A DNA stretch of 64,000 nt from an uncultured Flaviramulus sp. (GCA_947495125.1 CANLXL010000002.1:1-64000), one strand, 5' to 3'. Positions 19,501 through 26,855 are shown, counted from the first letter of the stretch. Numbers and translations are program-made. Notes: generated by a model not told the origin, from the sequence alone.

Positions 19501-19922
19501 TCGAATTTAAGTTGACGCCGGGCGCAAATAATGGCTTAGGCATTCATGCGCCGTTACAAGGTGACGCGGCTTATATGGGGAAAGAATTGCAGATCCTGGA
19601 TAACACTGCGGCGATTTATAAAAATTTAAAACCCTATCAATATCACGGTTCGGTATACGGAGTCATTCCTGCGAAACGCGGATTTTTAAAACCTGTGGGT
19701 GAATGGAATACCGAAGAAGTTATTGTTAAAGGTGATGACATCAAAATCATACTAAACGGAACCGTCATCGTAGATGGCAATATGGCGGAAGCTTCAAAAA
19801 ATGGCACTGCCGATAAAGCCGATCATCCCGGACTAAAACGCAAGAAGGGCCATATTGGCTTTTTGGGTCATGGCTCGGAATTATGGTTTCGTAACATCAG
19901 AATTAAAGATTTAACTAAGTAG
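16521..19922 (+). CDS. HEAT-repeat protein with two DUF1080 (3-keto-disaccharide hydrolase-type) domains
   Basis: A 1133-aa protein if started at ATG 16521, chosen because MKKAIITLGTVLFICCMPL then begins a signal peptide; an earlier in-frame ATG at 16485 overlaps the gene before. Residues about 30-700 are alpha-helical HEAT-like repeats (ARYAIQSLAIYAGG, EFVRITAIKALSSQEK). Two DUF1080 domains follow, about 728-935 (FVSIFNGKDLSGWEG) and 940-1133 (FKSLFNGKDLEHWIG). DUF1080 proteins include 3-keto-disaccharide hydrolases and have a concanavalin-like fold. With the Gfo enzyme just upstream it probably cleaves 3-keto-glycosides outside the cytoplasm; the HEAT part may be a scaffold. A terminator follows. 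Confidence 0.87.
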   Translation: MKKAIITLGTVLFICCMPLYTYSQMNRTLETKVADILAQFPTKDLKHSDKLMTEIIALDEAGILQFTDMLVPLGTGDDTNARYAIQSLAIYAGGLNKTVGSNVAEQALLKAIAKANHNEVKTFLMDRLVFCGSNNSLALLNNALKGALFKPALSALTAIATPEASQVIFEAAKVSNDDQQIALVDALGVLKYKPATDFIQELAASNDKDTQQYALMALSEIASANSKEVLVNAAEQANFKLDDSKAIIALIRYATRLKENGNSALSAEVAKDILKNAKAEEQLHFRSAAMHLLREIEGSAFTKTLLKEAKNTNEKYSASVVDAASGNLTSAEVSKWVKAYKKYPATTKPLVIRMLSGRPEAIVFDKCILLALEDGDEFVRITAIKALSSQEKSKAFPVLLQLFNKDLSPSEYQALEETLLKVVSSEDSGILAGKLSQVNDAGKQVLVNVLSKRNATNQFGAISGLLSTSNDALRSTVYSALPFVSGAGDLSKLTSILAAENDADNIEHIQKAIVHVLDARDEAAANSIYKAYHSFSDTSKLTPILAALSTDKALELVSKELKSGDADSKQNALKALVNWKQNNALPLLFETAVKAQNNTLKQQAFKYYLNKTIASDYPDDQKLLLIKKLSPYYKGAQEKKQIIKAASKVKTFLSLVFVSQFLDDNNLRAAASNAAIKIALPTPGKKDALSGEVVRDIVSRSVNNLTGQDSQYVKIDVKEFLEKMPAEKGFVSIFNGKDLSGWEGLVKNPIARGKMSKRELAKAQAKANEQMLRDWFVKDGVIGFKGEGYNNICTIKDYGDFEMLVDWKITNGGDSGIYLRGTPQVQIWDIARTNVGAQVGSGGLYNNQKNERIPLQVADNPINDWNTFRIKMVGERVTVYLNGVLVTDNVALENYWDRKLPIFTKEAIELQAHGEDLGFRNVYVREIESGDVLLSEDERKDGFKSLFNGKDLEHWIGNKTDYIPENNEIFVNPKQGGHGNLYTAEEYSDFVFKFEFKLTPGANNGLGIHAPLQGDAAYMGKELQILDNTAAIYKNLKPYQYHGSVYGVIPAKRGFLKPVGEWNTEEVIVKGDDIKIILNGTVIVDGNMAEASKNGTADKADHPGLKRKKGHIGFLGHGSELWFRNIRIKDLTK

Positions 19923-19947
19923 AATTAGTTATTTTAGTTTGTTTGAA

Positions 19948-19978
19948 AAGTCCAAATGTTTATCATTTGGACTTTTTT
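19948..19978 (+). terminator. Rho-independent terminator after the DUF1080 gene
   Basis: AAGTCCAAATG and CATTTGGACTT form a perfect 11-bp stem with a short loop, followed by a T-run. It ends the Gfo/DUF1080 transcript 25 bases after the stop codon. Confidence 0.9.
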
Positions 19979-20032
19979 ATTTTTTGATGAAGCATAACAC
20001 TAATTTTACAATCCGAACTTAAAGTCTCAATC

Positions 20033-20068
20033 GGGCAATGTCCCCTAGAGGACCATAGGGGTGTTTTT
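20033..20068 (+). repeat. Dispersed intergenic repeat, copy 1
   Basis: This element reads roughly GTCCCCTAGAGGACCATAGG then GGTGTTT. It shares the block GGAC(C/T)ATAGGGGTGTTT with four other intergenic sites in the window. The rest of the 423-base gap (19923-20345) holds the terminator, a second copy and AT-rich DNA with no gene. Confidence 0.6.
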
Positions 20069-20181
20069 AAAAAATAACCATAAACCACATATTACTTCAA
20101 AACCCAATAAAACCAAAAAGCCACGTACTTTTAGCACACACCCCACCTGAATTCGACTTAGAGAGAGGCGTAATATTGAAG

Positions 20182-20216
20182 CGGTTGTTCCCTCAACGGG
20201 ACTTTAGGGGTGTTTA
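20182..20216 (+). repeat. Dispersed intergenic repeat, copy 2
   Basis: The site reads GTTGTTCCCTCAACGGGACT followed by TTAGGGGTGTTTA. It is the same family and orientation as copy 1, about 150 bases away, in front of the helicase gene. Confidence 0.6.
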
Positions 20217-20345
20217 TTGGATTTATTTATACAATCCCATGAATGCTTTTAATCAAATTTTAAACCTTCAAACAATTTAAAAGATAAAGCCGATTATTCA
20301 ACCGTAATTCTTTAAGTTTATACAATCTTTTGCTGAACCCAATCC

Positions 20346-22778
20346 ATGGATAATAAAGAACTCGATTTAGCTTGGAGCTTCGTCAATAATACCGATAGAA
20401 ACATCTTTCTAACCGGAAAAGCCGGTACGGGAAAAACGACCTTTTTGCATCGGCTAAAAATGAAGTCTTTAAAACGTATGGTCGTAGTGGCACCAACCGG
20501 TGTTGCAGCGATTAATGCTAAAGGAGTGACCATTCATTCGTTTTTTCAGATGCCATTCGGACCCATTTTACCCGATACCGAATTAGGCGGTTCCTCAGGC
20601 TTCAATAGGAAATTCAATAAGACCAAGATCAATATCATCAAGTCTTTGGACCTGTTGGTGATTGACGAGATTAGTATGGTGCGCGCCGACCTCCTGGATG
20701 GGATCGATAAAACCCTGCGGCGTTTTAAAAATAAAAACAAGGTTTTTGGCGGTGTCCAGTTGTTAATGATTGGTGATCTGCAACAATTATCCCCGGTGAT
20801 CAAAGAAGATGAATGGCAGGTGCTCAAAGCCTATTATAAAAACGGTTTCTTTTTTAGCAGCCGTGCCTATCAGGCCAGTAATCCGATTTCGGTTGAACTG
20901 AAACATATTTACCGACAAGACAATCCCAAGTTCATTAAGATTCTTAATGAAATTAGAAATAATGTGTTGTCTGCCGAATCGGCCGACGAGCTAAACCAAT
21001 GCTACCGACCCGATTTTGTGCCCGATGAAGACGAAGGTTTTATCACCCTAACCACCCATAACCGTAAAGCCGAGCAAACCAACCATAGCGAGCTTTCCAA
21101 ATTAACGAAGAAAGAACGTAGCTATACCGCGGTTATTGACGGGAAATTTCCCGATTATGCCTTTCCCAATAAAGAAGAACTGGTATTAAAAGTGGGGGCA
21201 CAGGTGATGTTTATTAAAAATGACAGTTCCTCGGAGAAACGCTATTTTAATGGTAAGATCGGTAAAGTGATTCTGTTGGATGAGGATGAGGTAGTGGTAA
21301 AATGTCCTGATGACGATTTTAACATCGTAACCACCCCTGAAGTTTGGGAGAATATCAACTATACCGTCGATAAGGAAACCAAAGCCATTACCGAAAACAA
21401 GGTGGGCTCATACACTCAAATGCCGTTGCGACTGGCCTGGGCGATTACCATTCATAAAAGTCAGGGGCTGACCTTCGAAAAAGCCATTATCGATGCCCAG
21501 GGGGCTTTTGCACACGGACAAACCTATGTAGCGCTAAGCCGCTGTAAATCGTTGGAGGGTTTGGTGTTGAAAAGTAAAATTCATTCCAGCCAGATTATTA
21601 GTGATAACACCGTGCTTTCCTTTCATAAGGATGCCGAAGACAATCAGCCGGACGAACAGATATTACAGGAGTCGAAAGCTGATTTCCAACTGAATTTGAT
21701 CTCAGAACTCTTCGATTTTTATAAGTTTTTATATCCCATTGGTCGTGTGTTAGACCTCTATTATAAAAACAGAACGGTTATTGAAGGGCAGATCGAAGTT
21801 CCGGTGAATACCATAAAAGAAGGTGTTACCGGACTCTTAAAAGTAGCGAATGGATTTAAAGCGGAGCTCAAAAAATTAGCAGCTTCCGAGGGTGTTCCCG
21901 AAGACAGTAAAGCCATCCGGGAGCGGTTTAAAAAGGCGATAAGCTATTTCAGTAAAGAAACCAAAACCACCATTGCCGAACCGTTTAAAACCCTCAGTTT
22001 TACTACAGACAACAAGGCCATTGAAAAAGATATAAATAAAGCGATCGATAGCATCGAAGAATTGTTAGCCGCAAAGCTCTTATACTTCCAGGGTTTAGAA
22101 AACGAATTTAAGGTTGAGACCTTTTTAGAGCTCAGGGCCAAGTCCGTGTTTCTGGCGAAAGACAAACCCAAAAAATCGCGAAAATCAGTCATCGACGGCA
22201 CCACCAACGTGGAGCTTTTCGAAATGCTAAGAATACTCAGAAACGAGATCGCACAAGACAAAGATTTGGTGCACTACCAGGTGTTTACGCAAAAAGCCTT
22301 GTATGAGATGTGTGAAACCCTACCCACCAATACTCAAGAGTTGTTGCAAGTTAATGGCATGGGAAAAACCCGGGTTCAGAAGTATGGCACTGCCATTTTG
22401 GAAGTCATCCATGCCTATTGCGAAGAGCACGATATTGAAATTTCCAAACCCATAGAAATCTTTGATATCGAAGCACCCAAGAAAAAGCGTGGCGATACTA
22501 AAAAAGAATCCTTAGCCTTATTTAAAGCTGGAAAATCGATAGACGATATTGCCAACCAGAGAGCATTAAATGTGAATACCATTTTTGGGCATTTGGCGCA
22601 TTTTATACCCACCGGCGACGTAAAAATAACCGACCTCATTTCCGAAGCCCATTATAAGGAATTAAAAGCCATCATTCCTAAAAAGAAGTTTGAAAACCTT
22701 TCCGACCTAAAACATCAGATGGACGACAAATACACCTACGGAGAACTCCGTCTGGTTTTAGATGATTTGAAGGGGTAA
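20346..22778 (+). CDS. PIF1-like helicase with HRDC and C-terminal HTH domains
   Basis: An 810-aa superfamily 1 helicase. Walker A is GKAGTGKT at residues 24-31; Walker B is LLVIDEISM near 103-111; GDLQQLSP follows as motif III. AITIHKSQGLTFEKAIID and AHGQTYVALSRCKSLEGL near 360-400 are the C-terminal SF1 motifs. An HRDC-like domain is at about 620-695 (LFEMLRILRNEIAQDKDL, ELLQVNGMGKTRVQKYG) and a helix-turn-helix of the HTH_40 type at about 715-790 (ALFKAGKSIDDIANQRALNV). It should unwind DNA 5'-3' in repair or replication. This fusion is common in Bacteroidota. It stands alone between repeat-rich gaps. Confidence 0.9.
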   Translation: MDNKELDLAWSFVNNTDRNIFLTGKAGTGKTTFLHRLKMKSLKRMVVVAPTGVAAINAKGVTIHSFFQMPFGPILPDTELGGSSGFNRKFNKTKINIIKSLDLLVIDEISMVRADLLDGIDKTLRRFKNKNKVFGGVQLLMIGDLQQLSPVIKEDEWQVLKAYYKNGFFFSSRAYQASNPISVELKHIYRQDNPKFIKILNEIRNNVLSAESADELNQCYRPDFVPDEDEGFITLTTHNRKAEQTNHSELSKLTKKERSYTAVIDGKFPDYAFPNKEELVLKVGAQVMFIKNDSSSEKRYFNGKIGKVILLDEDEVVVKCPDDDFNIVTTPEVWENINYTVDKETKAITENKVGSYTQMPLRLAWAITIHKSQGLTFEKAIIDAQGAFAHGQTYVALSRCKSLEGLVLKSKIHSSQIISDNTVLSFHKDAEDNQPDEQILQESKADFQLNLISELFDFYKFLYPIGRVLDLYYKNRTVIEGQIEVPVNTIKEGVTGLLKVANGFKAELKKLAASEGVPEDSKAIRERFKKAISYFSKETKTTIAEPFKTLSFTTDNKAIEKDINKAIDSIEELLAAKLLYFQGLENEFKVETFLELRAKSVFLAKDKPKKSRKSVIDGTTNVELFEMLRILRNEIAQDKDLVHYQVFTQKALYEMCETLPTNTQELLQVNGMGKTRVQKYGTAILEVIHAYCEEHDIEISKPIEIFDIEAPKKKRGDTKKESLALFKAGKSIDDIANQRALNVNTIFGHLAHFIPTGDVKITDLISEAHYKELKAIIPKKKFENLSDLKHQMDDKYTYGELRLVLDDLKG

Positions 22779-22819
22779 GGTCTAAGATCTTTCTCAGCTT
22801 AACGAAAAGTCTCAAACAA

Positions 22820-22877
22820 GGGATTGTTCCTCGAGCATCTCGTCAAGCTCGATACAGGGCGACCACAGGAGTGTTCA
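22820..22877 (+). repeat. Dispersed intergenic repeat, copy 3 (with inner palindrome)
   Basis: The repeat ends match copies 1 and 2 (GATTGTTCCTCGAG ... GACCACAGGAGTGTTCA), but the middle contains an extra near-palindrome, CGAGCATCTCGTCAAGCTCG. It lies in the 445-base gap between the helicase and dehydrogenase genes. That gap otherwise contains only repeats and the upstream region of the dehydrogenase gene. Confidence 0.55.
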
Positions 22878-23002
22878 TTAAACAAGCAATTCCACAGACC
22901 CCAAGTCTCAAATCCCAAGAGCTATAATAGCCGAATACACAATTCAATCACGCAACCCAACTAAAAAGACAATTCAAAGTCCTCCCGCCACACACTGGGC
23001 TC

Positions 23003-23078
23003 AGCCTGCCCCGAGTTTATCGAAGGGTCGAAGTGAGCTCAGCCTGTTCTGAGTTTATCGAAAGGTCACACTGAGCTT
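23003..23078. repeat. Two tandem 38-bp intergenic repeat units
   Basis: Unit one begins AGCCTGCCCCGAGTTTATCG and unit two AGCCTGTTCTGAGTTTATCG, each followed by AA(G/A)GGTC and ending in TGAGCT. Such CTGAG/TTATCGAA repeats are common in intergenic DNA of Flavobacteria and other bacteria. They may fold into hairpins but have no known function here. Confidence 0.75.
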
Positions 23079-23223
23079 GTTATTCGGGAAGTAAAATCTT
23101 TAATTGAGTTTTTTGTATCTTTAACCTACACAAACTCAGCCAGGAGTTCTCCCCAAAAAAGATAATAGTAAAACTCAGTGTTCGGAAGGTTTCCGGATAC
23201 CAATAAATTAACCATAAAATTAA

Positions 23224-24285
23224 ATGACAATGACTGTAAAAAACATCAAGGCATTTGGTACGGAAGCTGCCGATGCGCTTTTAGAACCTTTAGATATTAA
23301 TAGAAGAGAAGCAACACCAAAGGATGTTGAAATTGATATTCTGTATTGTGGTGTATGCCATTCCGATTTACACTTTGCACGTAACGATTGGGGCTTTAGT
23401 GTGTATCCTGTCGTTCCGGGTCATGAAATTGTTGGTAAGGTAACTCATGTAGGAGATGATGTCACCAAGTTTCAAACGGGTCAGCTTGTGGCTGTGGGCT
23501 GCCTGGTAGATTCATGCAGAACCTGTAATAATTGTAAAAATGACTTAGAGCAATATTGTCCGGAATGGGTAGGTACCTATGGGGGGCATGATAAACATTT
23601 GAATTCACCTACTTTTGGTGGTTATTCTGAAAGCATTGTGGTTGACGAAGATTTTGTGTTAAGTATTCCGGAGAATTTGGATCTGGCCGGTATAGCACCC
23701 ATACTTTGTGCGGGTATTACAACCTGGTCTCCATTACGGTATTGGAATGTTGGAAAGGGAACTAAAGTGGCCGTTGTGGGTCTTGGCGGACTAGGGCATA
23801 TGGCCATAAAATTAGCCCATGCTTTAGAAGCTGAGGTGACCTTATTTTCAAGATCTCCGAAGAAAACGCAGGACGCTATGGATTTAGGAGCAGACAAGGT
23901 CGTGATATCCACAGATGAAGATCAAATGAACGATGTTCAGGGGTATTATGATGTTATTATCGATACGGTACCCTATGCACACGACCTCAATCCGTATATA
24001 GGAACTCTAAACACTAGCGGGACCTTGGTTTTGGTGGGCTATTTAGGACCTATGGATGCTATGGTTAATTCCATTCCGATGATTATGGGACGTAAGGCCG
24101 TTGCCGGATCATTGATTGGTGGTATTGCCGAAACACAGGAATTATTGGACTTCTGCGGAAAACATAATATTACTTCCGAAATCGAAATTATAAACATCCA
24201 GGATGTTAATGAAGCCTATGAGCGCATGCTTAAAAGCGATGTACACTATCGTTTTGTAATCGATATGGCATCGTTAAAAAGTTGA
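23224..24285 (+). CDS. Zinc-dependent NAD(P)-dependent alcohol dehydrogenase (YahK/AdhP type)
   Basis: A medium-chain dehydrogenase of 353 aa, close in length to the cinnamyl-alcohol/YahK group that reduces aldehydes with NADPH. Catalytic zinc residues are visible in YCGVCHSDLHFARNDWG (Cys45) and VVPGHEIVG. The structural zinc loop is CLVDSCRTCNNCKNDLEQYC. The nucleotide site VAVVGLGGLGHMAIKLA is at about 180-197. Starts at ATG 23224, with a second in-frame ATG two codons later; the leader contains TATCTTTA (23116-23123), near the promoter consensus. It is a single-gene unit. Probably cytosolic aldehyde reduction or detoxification. Confidence 0.92.
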   Translation: MTMTVKNIKAFGTEAADALLEPLDINRREATPKDVEIDILYCGVCHSDLHFARNDWGFSVYPVVPGHEIVGKVTHVGDDVTKFQTGQLVAVGCLVDSCRTCNNCKNDLEQYCPEWVGTYGGHDKHLNSPTFGGYSESIVVDEDFVLSIPENLDLAGIAPILCAGITTWSPLRYWNVGKGTKVAVVGLGGLGHMAIKLAHALEAEVTLFSRSPKKTQDAMDLGADKVVISTDEDQMNDVQGYYDVIIDTVPYAHDLNPYIGTLNTSGTLVLVGYLGPMDAMVNSIPMIMGRKAVAGSLIGGIAETQELLDFCGKHNITSEIEIINIQDVNEAYERMLKSDVHYRFVIDMASLKS

Positions 24286-24320
24286 ATAAACGCATTTGAT
24301 TCCGGAAACGGCCTCAATTA

Positions 24321-24375
24321 AGATTGTCCCCTCGAGCATCTTGTCATGCTCGATAGGGGACCAAAGGAGTGTTTA
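24321..24375 (+). repeat. Dispersed intergenic repeat, copy 4 (with inner palindrome)
   Basis: The copy has the flanks GATTGTCCC and GGGGACCAAAGGAGTGTTTA around the palindrome TCGAGCAT-CTTGTC-ATGCTCGA. Its inner part closely resembles copy 3. Confidence 0.6.
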
Positions 24376-24416
24376 CTTGGATATAATAACCATCCGAACA
24401 GGACCTCTTCTAAATA

Positions 24417-24557
24417 ACAAATCAACAGTTCAACAAACAAACAATTCAACAACAAACAATTCAACAACCCAACAAATCAACAGTTCAACCACCCATCAAA
24501 TCAACAGACAAACAATTCAACAATTCAACAACAAACAATTCAACACCCACCCCCACA
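24417..24557. repeat. Low-complexity AACAATTC/AACAAATC repeat array
   Basis: Degenerate short repeats (CAACAATTCAACAA, AACAAATCAACAGTTC) fill about 140 bases between the dehydrogenase and LRR genes. The open frame through it is an artefact of the composition. It resembles slippage-prone intergenic arrays and is not a CRISPR, since no unique spacers exist. Confidence 0.75.
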
Positions 24558-24620
24558 TCACCAAAACCTCAATTCCAAAATAATCTCAAATTTTATACCT
24601 CACAATCCTATTTTTCTACC

Positions 24621-24628
24621 TAATTTTG
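24621..24628 (+). promoter_or_regulatory. Bacteroidota -7 promoter box (TAATTTTG)
   Basis: TAATTTTG matches TAnnTTTG exactly and lies 25 bases before the ATG at 24653. This rules out the longer frame that would start inside the box and supports the lipoprotein start. Confidence 0.55.
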
Positions 24629-24652
24629 CGTCCTCAAAAAAAAAGAGTGACG

Positions 24653-25549
24653 ATGATTTTTAAAAAAGCCCCAGTACTAATAGCATACCTATGTGCCTGT
24701 TTTATCCTATCCTGTTCATACAGTAACAATGACAATGAACTGGCAGACGATCTCCATCTTTACATCCCCGATGCCAATTTCGAAGCCAAACTCATAAGCC
24801 TGGGCATTGATTCCGATAATGAAGTCAACCGACAGCTATTAAGAACAGATGCTGCATCCGTAAAAACCCTGGATCTCGATAAAAACAATATTGCCGACCT
24901 CACCGGTATTGAAGGCTTTCTAAGTCTGACCAAATTGTCAGCAAGTCTAAACGATATCCCCAGTATCGACCTAAGCGCCAATACCCAATTAGATACCCTG
25001 TACCTGATCGGGAATCAGCTTAAAACTGTCGATCTAAGTCAGAATACAAAACTCTTGTATGTAAATGTAGATTCCAATCAATTAAAGACCCTTACCGGAA
25101 TTTCAGAGGCTACAAAATTAAAATGGTTGAATGCGTCTTTTAATTATTTAAAAGCATTTAGTATTCATAGTGAAGCCATCGAAACGCTTTATATCAGTGA
25201 TAACGATCTGGAATCTTTTGATGTGGATGGTGCCCTAAACCTCAAAAACATTTTCATAAAGACGAATAAACTCACCAGTATTGATCTGAGTACGAATCCG
25301 CTTTTAGAAACGTTGGTACTTTCCGATAACCAAATCCAGGAGATTAACCTCGAACATACCCCCGATTTAACCGTGGTATATATTTCCAGTAACGTATTGA
25401 CCAGTCTTGATGTGAGCAATCTTGAGGCTCTTAGCTTCCTATCGGTTTATAATAACCCCGATTTGTCTTGTATTAAGATTTCGGACGGACAGGACGTGCC
25501 TAATCTCACCGCATCCGATTATCAGGTTTTGAACCCGATTTGCGATTAG
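24653..25549 (+). CDS. Leucine-rich repeat lipoprotein
   Basis: A 298-aa surface or periplasmic lipoprotein. Started at ATG 24653 it begins with MIFKKAPVLIAYLCACFILSC, with the lipidated Cys at residue 21. From about residue 70 to the end it is built of LRR units of about 20 residues (LTKLSASLNDIPSIDLSAN, LDTLYLIGNQLKTVDLSQN, LETLVLSDNQIQEINLEH). Asn/Asp-rich linker residues follow the lipid site. LRR lipoproteins in Bacteroidota often mediate protein or cell contact; no enzyme motif is visible. Single gene with its own promoter. Confidence 0.88.
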   Translation: MIFKKAPVLIAYLCACFILSCSYSNNDNELADDLHLYIPDANFEAKLISLGIDSDNEVNRQLLRTDAASVKTLDLDKNNIADLTGIEGFLSLTKLSASLNDIPSIDLSANTQLDTLYLIGNQLKTVDLSQNTKLLYVNVDSNQLKTLTGISEATKLKWLNASFNYLKAFSIHSEAIETLYISDNDLESFDVDGALNLKNIFIKTNKLTSIDLSTNPLLETLVLSDNQIQEINLEHTPDLTVVYISSNVLTSLDVSNLEALSFLSVYNNPDLSCIKISDGQDVPNLTASDYQVLNPICD

Positions 25550-25653
25550 TTTAAAGGTCTTTATGGGTATTCTGTCGGACTATAATATTCAGAATGACAA
25601 GCAGTTATCTCATGGTAAATTTATAATAAATTGAAAATAAGTGAATTAATAGG

Positions 25654-25683
25654 TTGTTTGTTGGAAAAATGGGGTCATCTTTG
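25654..25683 (+). promoter_or_regulatory. Candidate promoter and leader of the cold shock gene
   Basis: TTG at 25654-25656 is separated by 19 bases from CATCTTTG (25676-25683), one base off the -7 consensus. The leader to the ATG at 25720 is AT-rich and could fold with temperature, as in other csp genes, but no structure was computed. Confidence 0.4.
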
Positions 25684-25719
25684 CAAATCAATAAATATTA
25701 TAAATTTAATTACATTACA

Positions 25720-25911
25720 ATGAGTAAAGGAACAGTAAAATTTTTCAATGAGTCTAAAGGATTTGGATTTATCACTGAAGAGGGGGTTGAAAAAGATCAC
25801 TTTGTACACATTTCTGGATTAGTAGACGAGGTTCGTGAAGGCGACACCGTTGAATTTGATCTTCAAGAAGGAAACAAAGGATTAAATGCAGTGAACGTAA
25901 AAGTTATCTAA
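25720..25911 (+). CDS. Cold shock protein (CspA family)
   Basis: A 63-aa single cold shock domain. MSKGTVKFFNESKGFGFITEE holds RNP1 (KGFGFI), and DHFVHISGL holds RNP2 (FVHI). It binds single-stranded nucleic acid and acts as an RNA chaperone at low temperature or in growth transitions. The start at 25720 is chosen over an upstream TTG frame because the family begins here. A terminator follows directly. Confidence 0.95.
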   Translation: MSKGTVKFFNESKGFGFITEEGVEKDHFVHISGLVDEVREGDTVEFDLQEGNKGLNAVNVKVI

Positions 25912-25934
25912 TACATATACTTTCAAGTTTAACA

Positions 25935-25965
25935 AAAAGCTCGTCATTCGTGATGGGCTTTTTTT
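25935..25965 (+). terminator. Rho-independent terminator after the cold shock gene
   Basis: AAAGCTCGTCA and TGATGGGCTTT pair (with a G-U) around a TTCG tetraloop and are followed by a T-run. Confidence 0.85.
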
Positions 25966-26023
25966 GTGTGTTAGGAAGTCAAAATTGCGCTATTCATTTT
26001 GATAGCTTAATCAAGCCAGAGAT

Positions 26024-26233
26024 TTAAGAATCTTTAGTAGGAACCAACAATTCCCGAATATCCACATCTAAAATTTTAGCAATACGCTTTAAATCTTTTA
26101 AGTGAGGTTGTGATTTATTATTACACATCGAAGTAACCGTATTTGGATTTCTATCTAATTTGGCAGCCAATTCCTTTTGGCTTATACCTTTTATCACAAG
26201 GACTTCTTTTATTCTATTTATTCGTTCTGCCAT
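26024..26233 (-). CDS. XRE-family helix-turn-helix regulator
   Basis: A 69-aa Cro/CI-type regulator made of a single HTH_3 domain. The HTH core is about residues 17-40: ISQKELAAKLDRNPNTVTSM, with LKDLKRIAKILDVDIREL as the following helices. There is no ligand or protease domain, so it may be a simple repressor. It is divergent from the 26.4-29.9 kb pair, and the 193-base space between them holds two inverted repeats and a consensus promoter. It most likely controls that pair and itself. The CDS starts at ATG 26233. Confidence 0.88.
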   Translation of the reverse strand: MAERINRIKEVLVIKGISQKELAAKLDRNPNTVTSMCNNKSQPHLKDLKRIAKILDVDIRELLVPTKDS

Positions 26234-26306
26234 GTTTCAAAATTAGCTAAAATCAATAATTGAGGCAATCAGTAATTTTGACAATGTAGTTTTGTCGTAT
26301 GATTAT

Positions 26307-26321
26307 ATCGTTTAAAACGAT
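26307..26321. promoter_or_regulatory. Near-palindrome ATCGTTT-A-AAACGAT
   Basis: Seven-base arms flank one central base between the divergent XRE and 101-aa genes. It shares the core GTTTAAAA with the longer inverted repeat just downstream, so both could be sites for the same regulator. Confidence 0.5.
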
Positions 26322-26331
26322 GTTATCATAA

Positions 26332-26372
26332 TTTTAAACAATGAAAATATTTTCAACTTTCATTGTTTAAAA
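26332..26372. promoter_or_regulatory. Candidate operator: 15-bp perfect inverted repeat
   Basis: TTTTAAACAATGAAA (26332-26346) is the exact reverse complement of TTTCATTGTTTAAAA (26358-26372), with an 11-base spacer. The right arm ends one base before the -7 box, so a bound protein would block RNA polymerase. The probable ligand is the adjacent XRE protein. Confidence 0.65.
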
Positions 26373-26373
26373 C

Positions 26374-26381
26374 TATATTTG
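26374..26381 (+). promoter_or_regulatory. Bacteroidota -7 promoter box (TATATTTG)
   Basis: An exact TAnnTTTG match lies 45 bases before the ATG at 26427, next to the operator. No clear TTTG -33 element is visible because the inverted repeat occupies that place. Confidence 0.65.
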
Positions 26382-26426
26382 TATAAGATGTAATAATATA
26401 ATAACTGGTTTAATCAATGTTTTAAT

Positions 26427-26732
26427 ATGAAAAATGAGCGATTAATAATAAATCTTATATTGCAAGATCTTAAGCATAATCAATTATTATCGGGGTTGAA
26501 GAAGATAGGTTTAGAAGCTAGCGATAGTCACTATTTAGACATATTGGAAATTGTTGCTGAATTGATGGGAGTTCCTAAAAATCTAGCTGATGATTGGGGA
26601 ACATTGTATGTAGGGTTTATGAATCAAGCTATTTATTCTGAAACTACTAAAGCTAGAAAATCAGAAGCATTGAAATCTTTCGCTAAAGTTTGCTATGGAC
26701 AGCTAAAACAGTTAATTGAGAATACCTGTTAA
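26427..26732 (+). CDS. Unknown 101-aa protein
   Basis: A small soluble protein that I do not recognise. It is mostly alpha-helical in pattern (LIINLILQDLKHNQLLSGLK, YLDILEIVAELMGVP), acidic and basic in alternation, with no signal peptide and no Cys motif. It has its own consensus promoter with operator and lies 123 bases in front of the S1/AlbA_2 gene on the same strand. It could be a partner, an antitoxin-like regulator or an accessory factor of the large protein. Nothing in the sequence decides between these. Confidence 0.65.
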   Translation: MKNERLIINLILQDLKHNQLLSGLKKIGLEASDSHYLDILEIVAELMGVPKNLADDWGTLYVGFMNQAIYSETTKARKSEALKSFAKVCYGQLKQLIENTC

Positions 26733-26738
26733 GAGATC

Positions 26739-26783
26739 TTTAACAATTTTTGATAAGAACTTAGTAATATAAGAATTGTTAAA
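26739..26783. repeat. Inverted repeat between the 101-aa and S1/AlbA_2 genes
   Basis: TTTAACAATT (26739-26748) pairs with AATTGTTAAA (26774-26783). It follows the stop codon by six bases and has no strong T-run, so it may be a weak terminator or a second regulator site; it shares the AACAAT/ATTGTT core with the operator upstream. A promoter-like TATATTTA lies about 40 bases further on. Confidence 0.45.
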
Positions 26784-26855
26784 AACTCTGTAAAACCGTA
26801 ATAAATTACTTGTTAACATTTCTTATATTTAACTCTACCATTTAGATAAAAAAAA

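Noticed and set aside
24417-24557. CRISPR-like look of the repeated AACAATTC units
   Set aside because: Units are short and irregular and there are no spacers of even length; no cas genes are in the window.
24296-24583. Open frame of 95 codons in the CAACAATTC array
   Set aside because: It is made of Asn/Gln/Thr/Ser from a low-complexity repeat, has no start context and no homologue-like motif.
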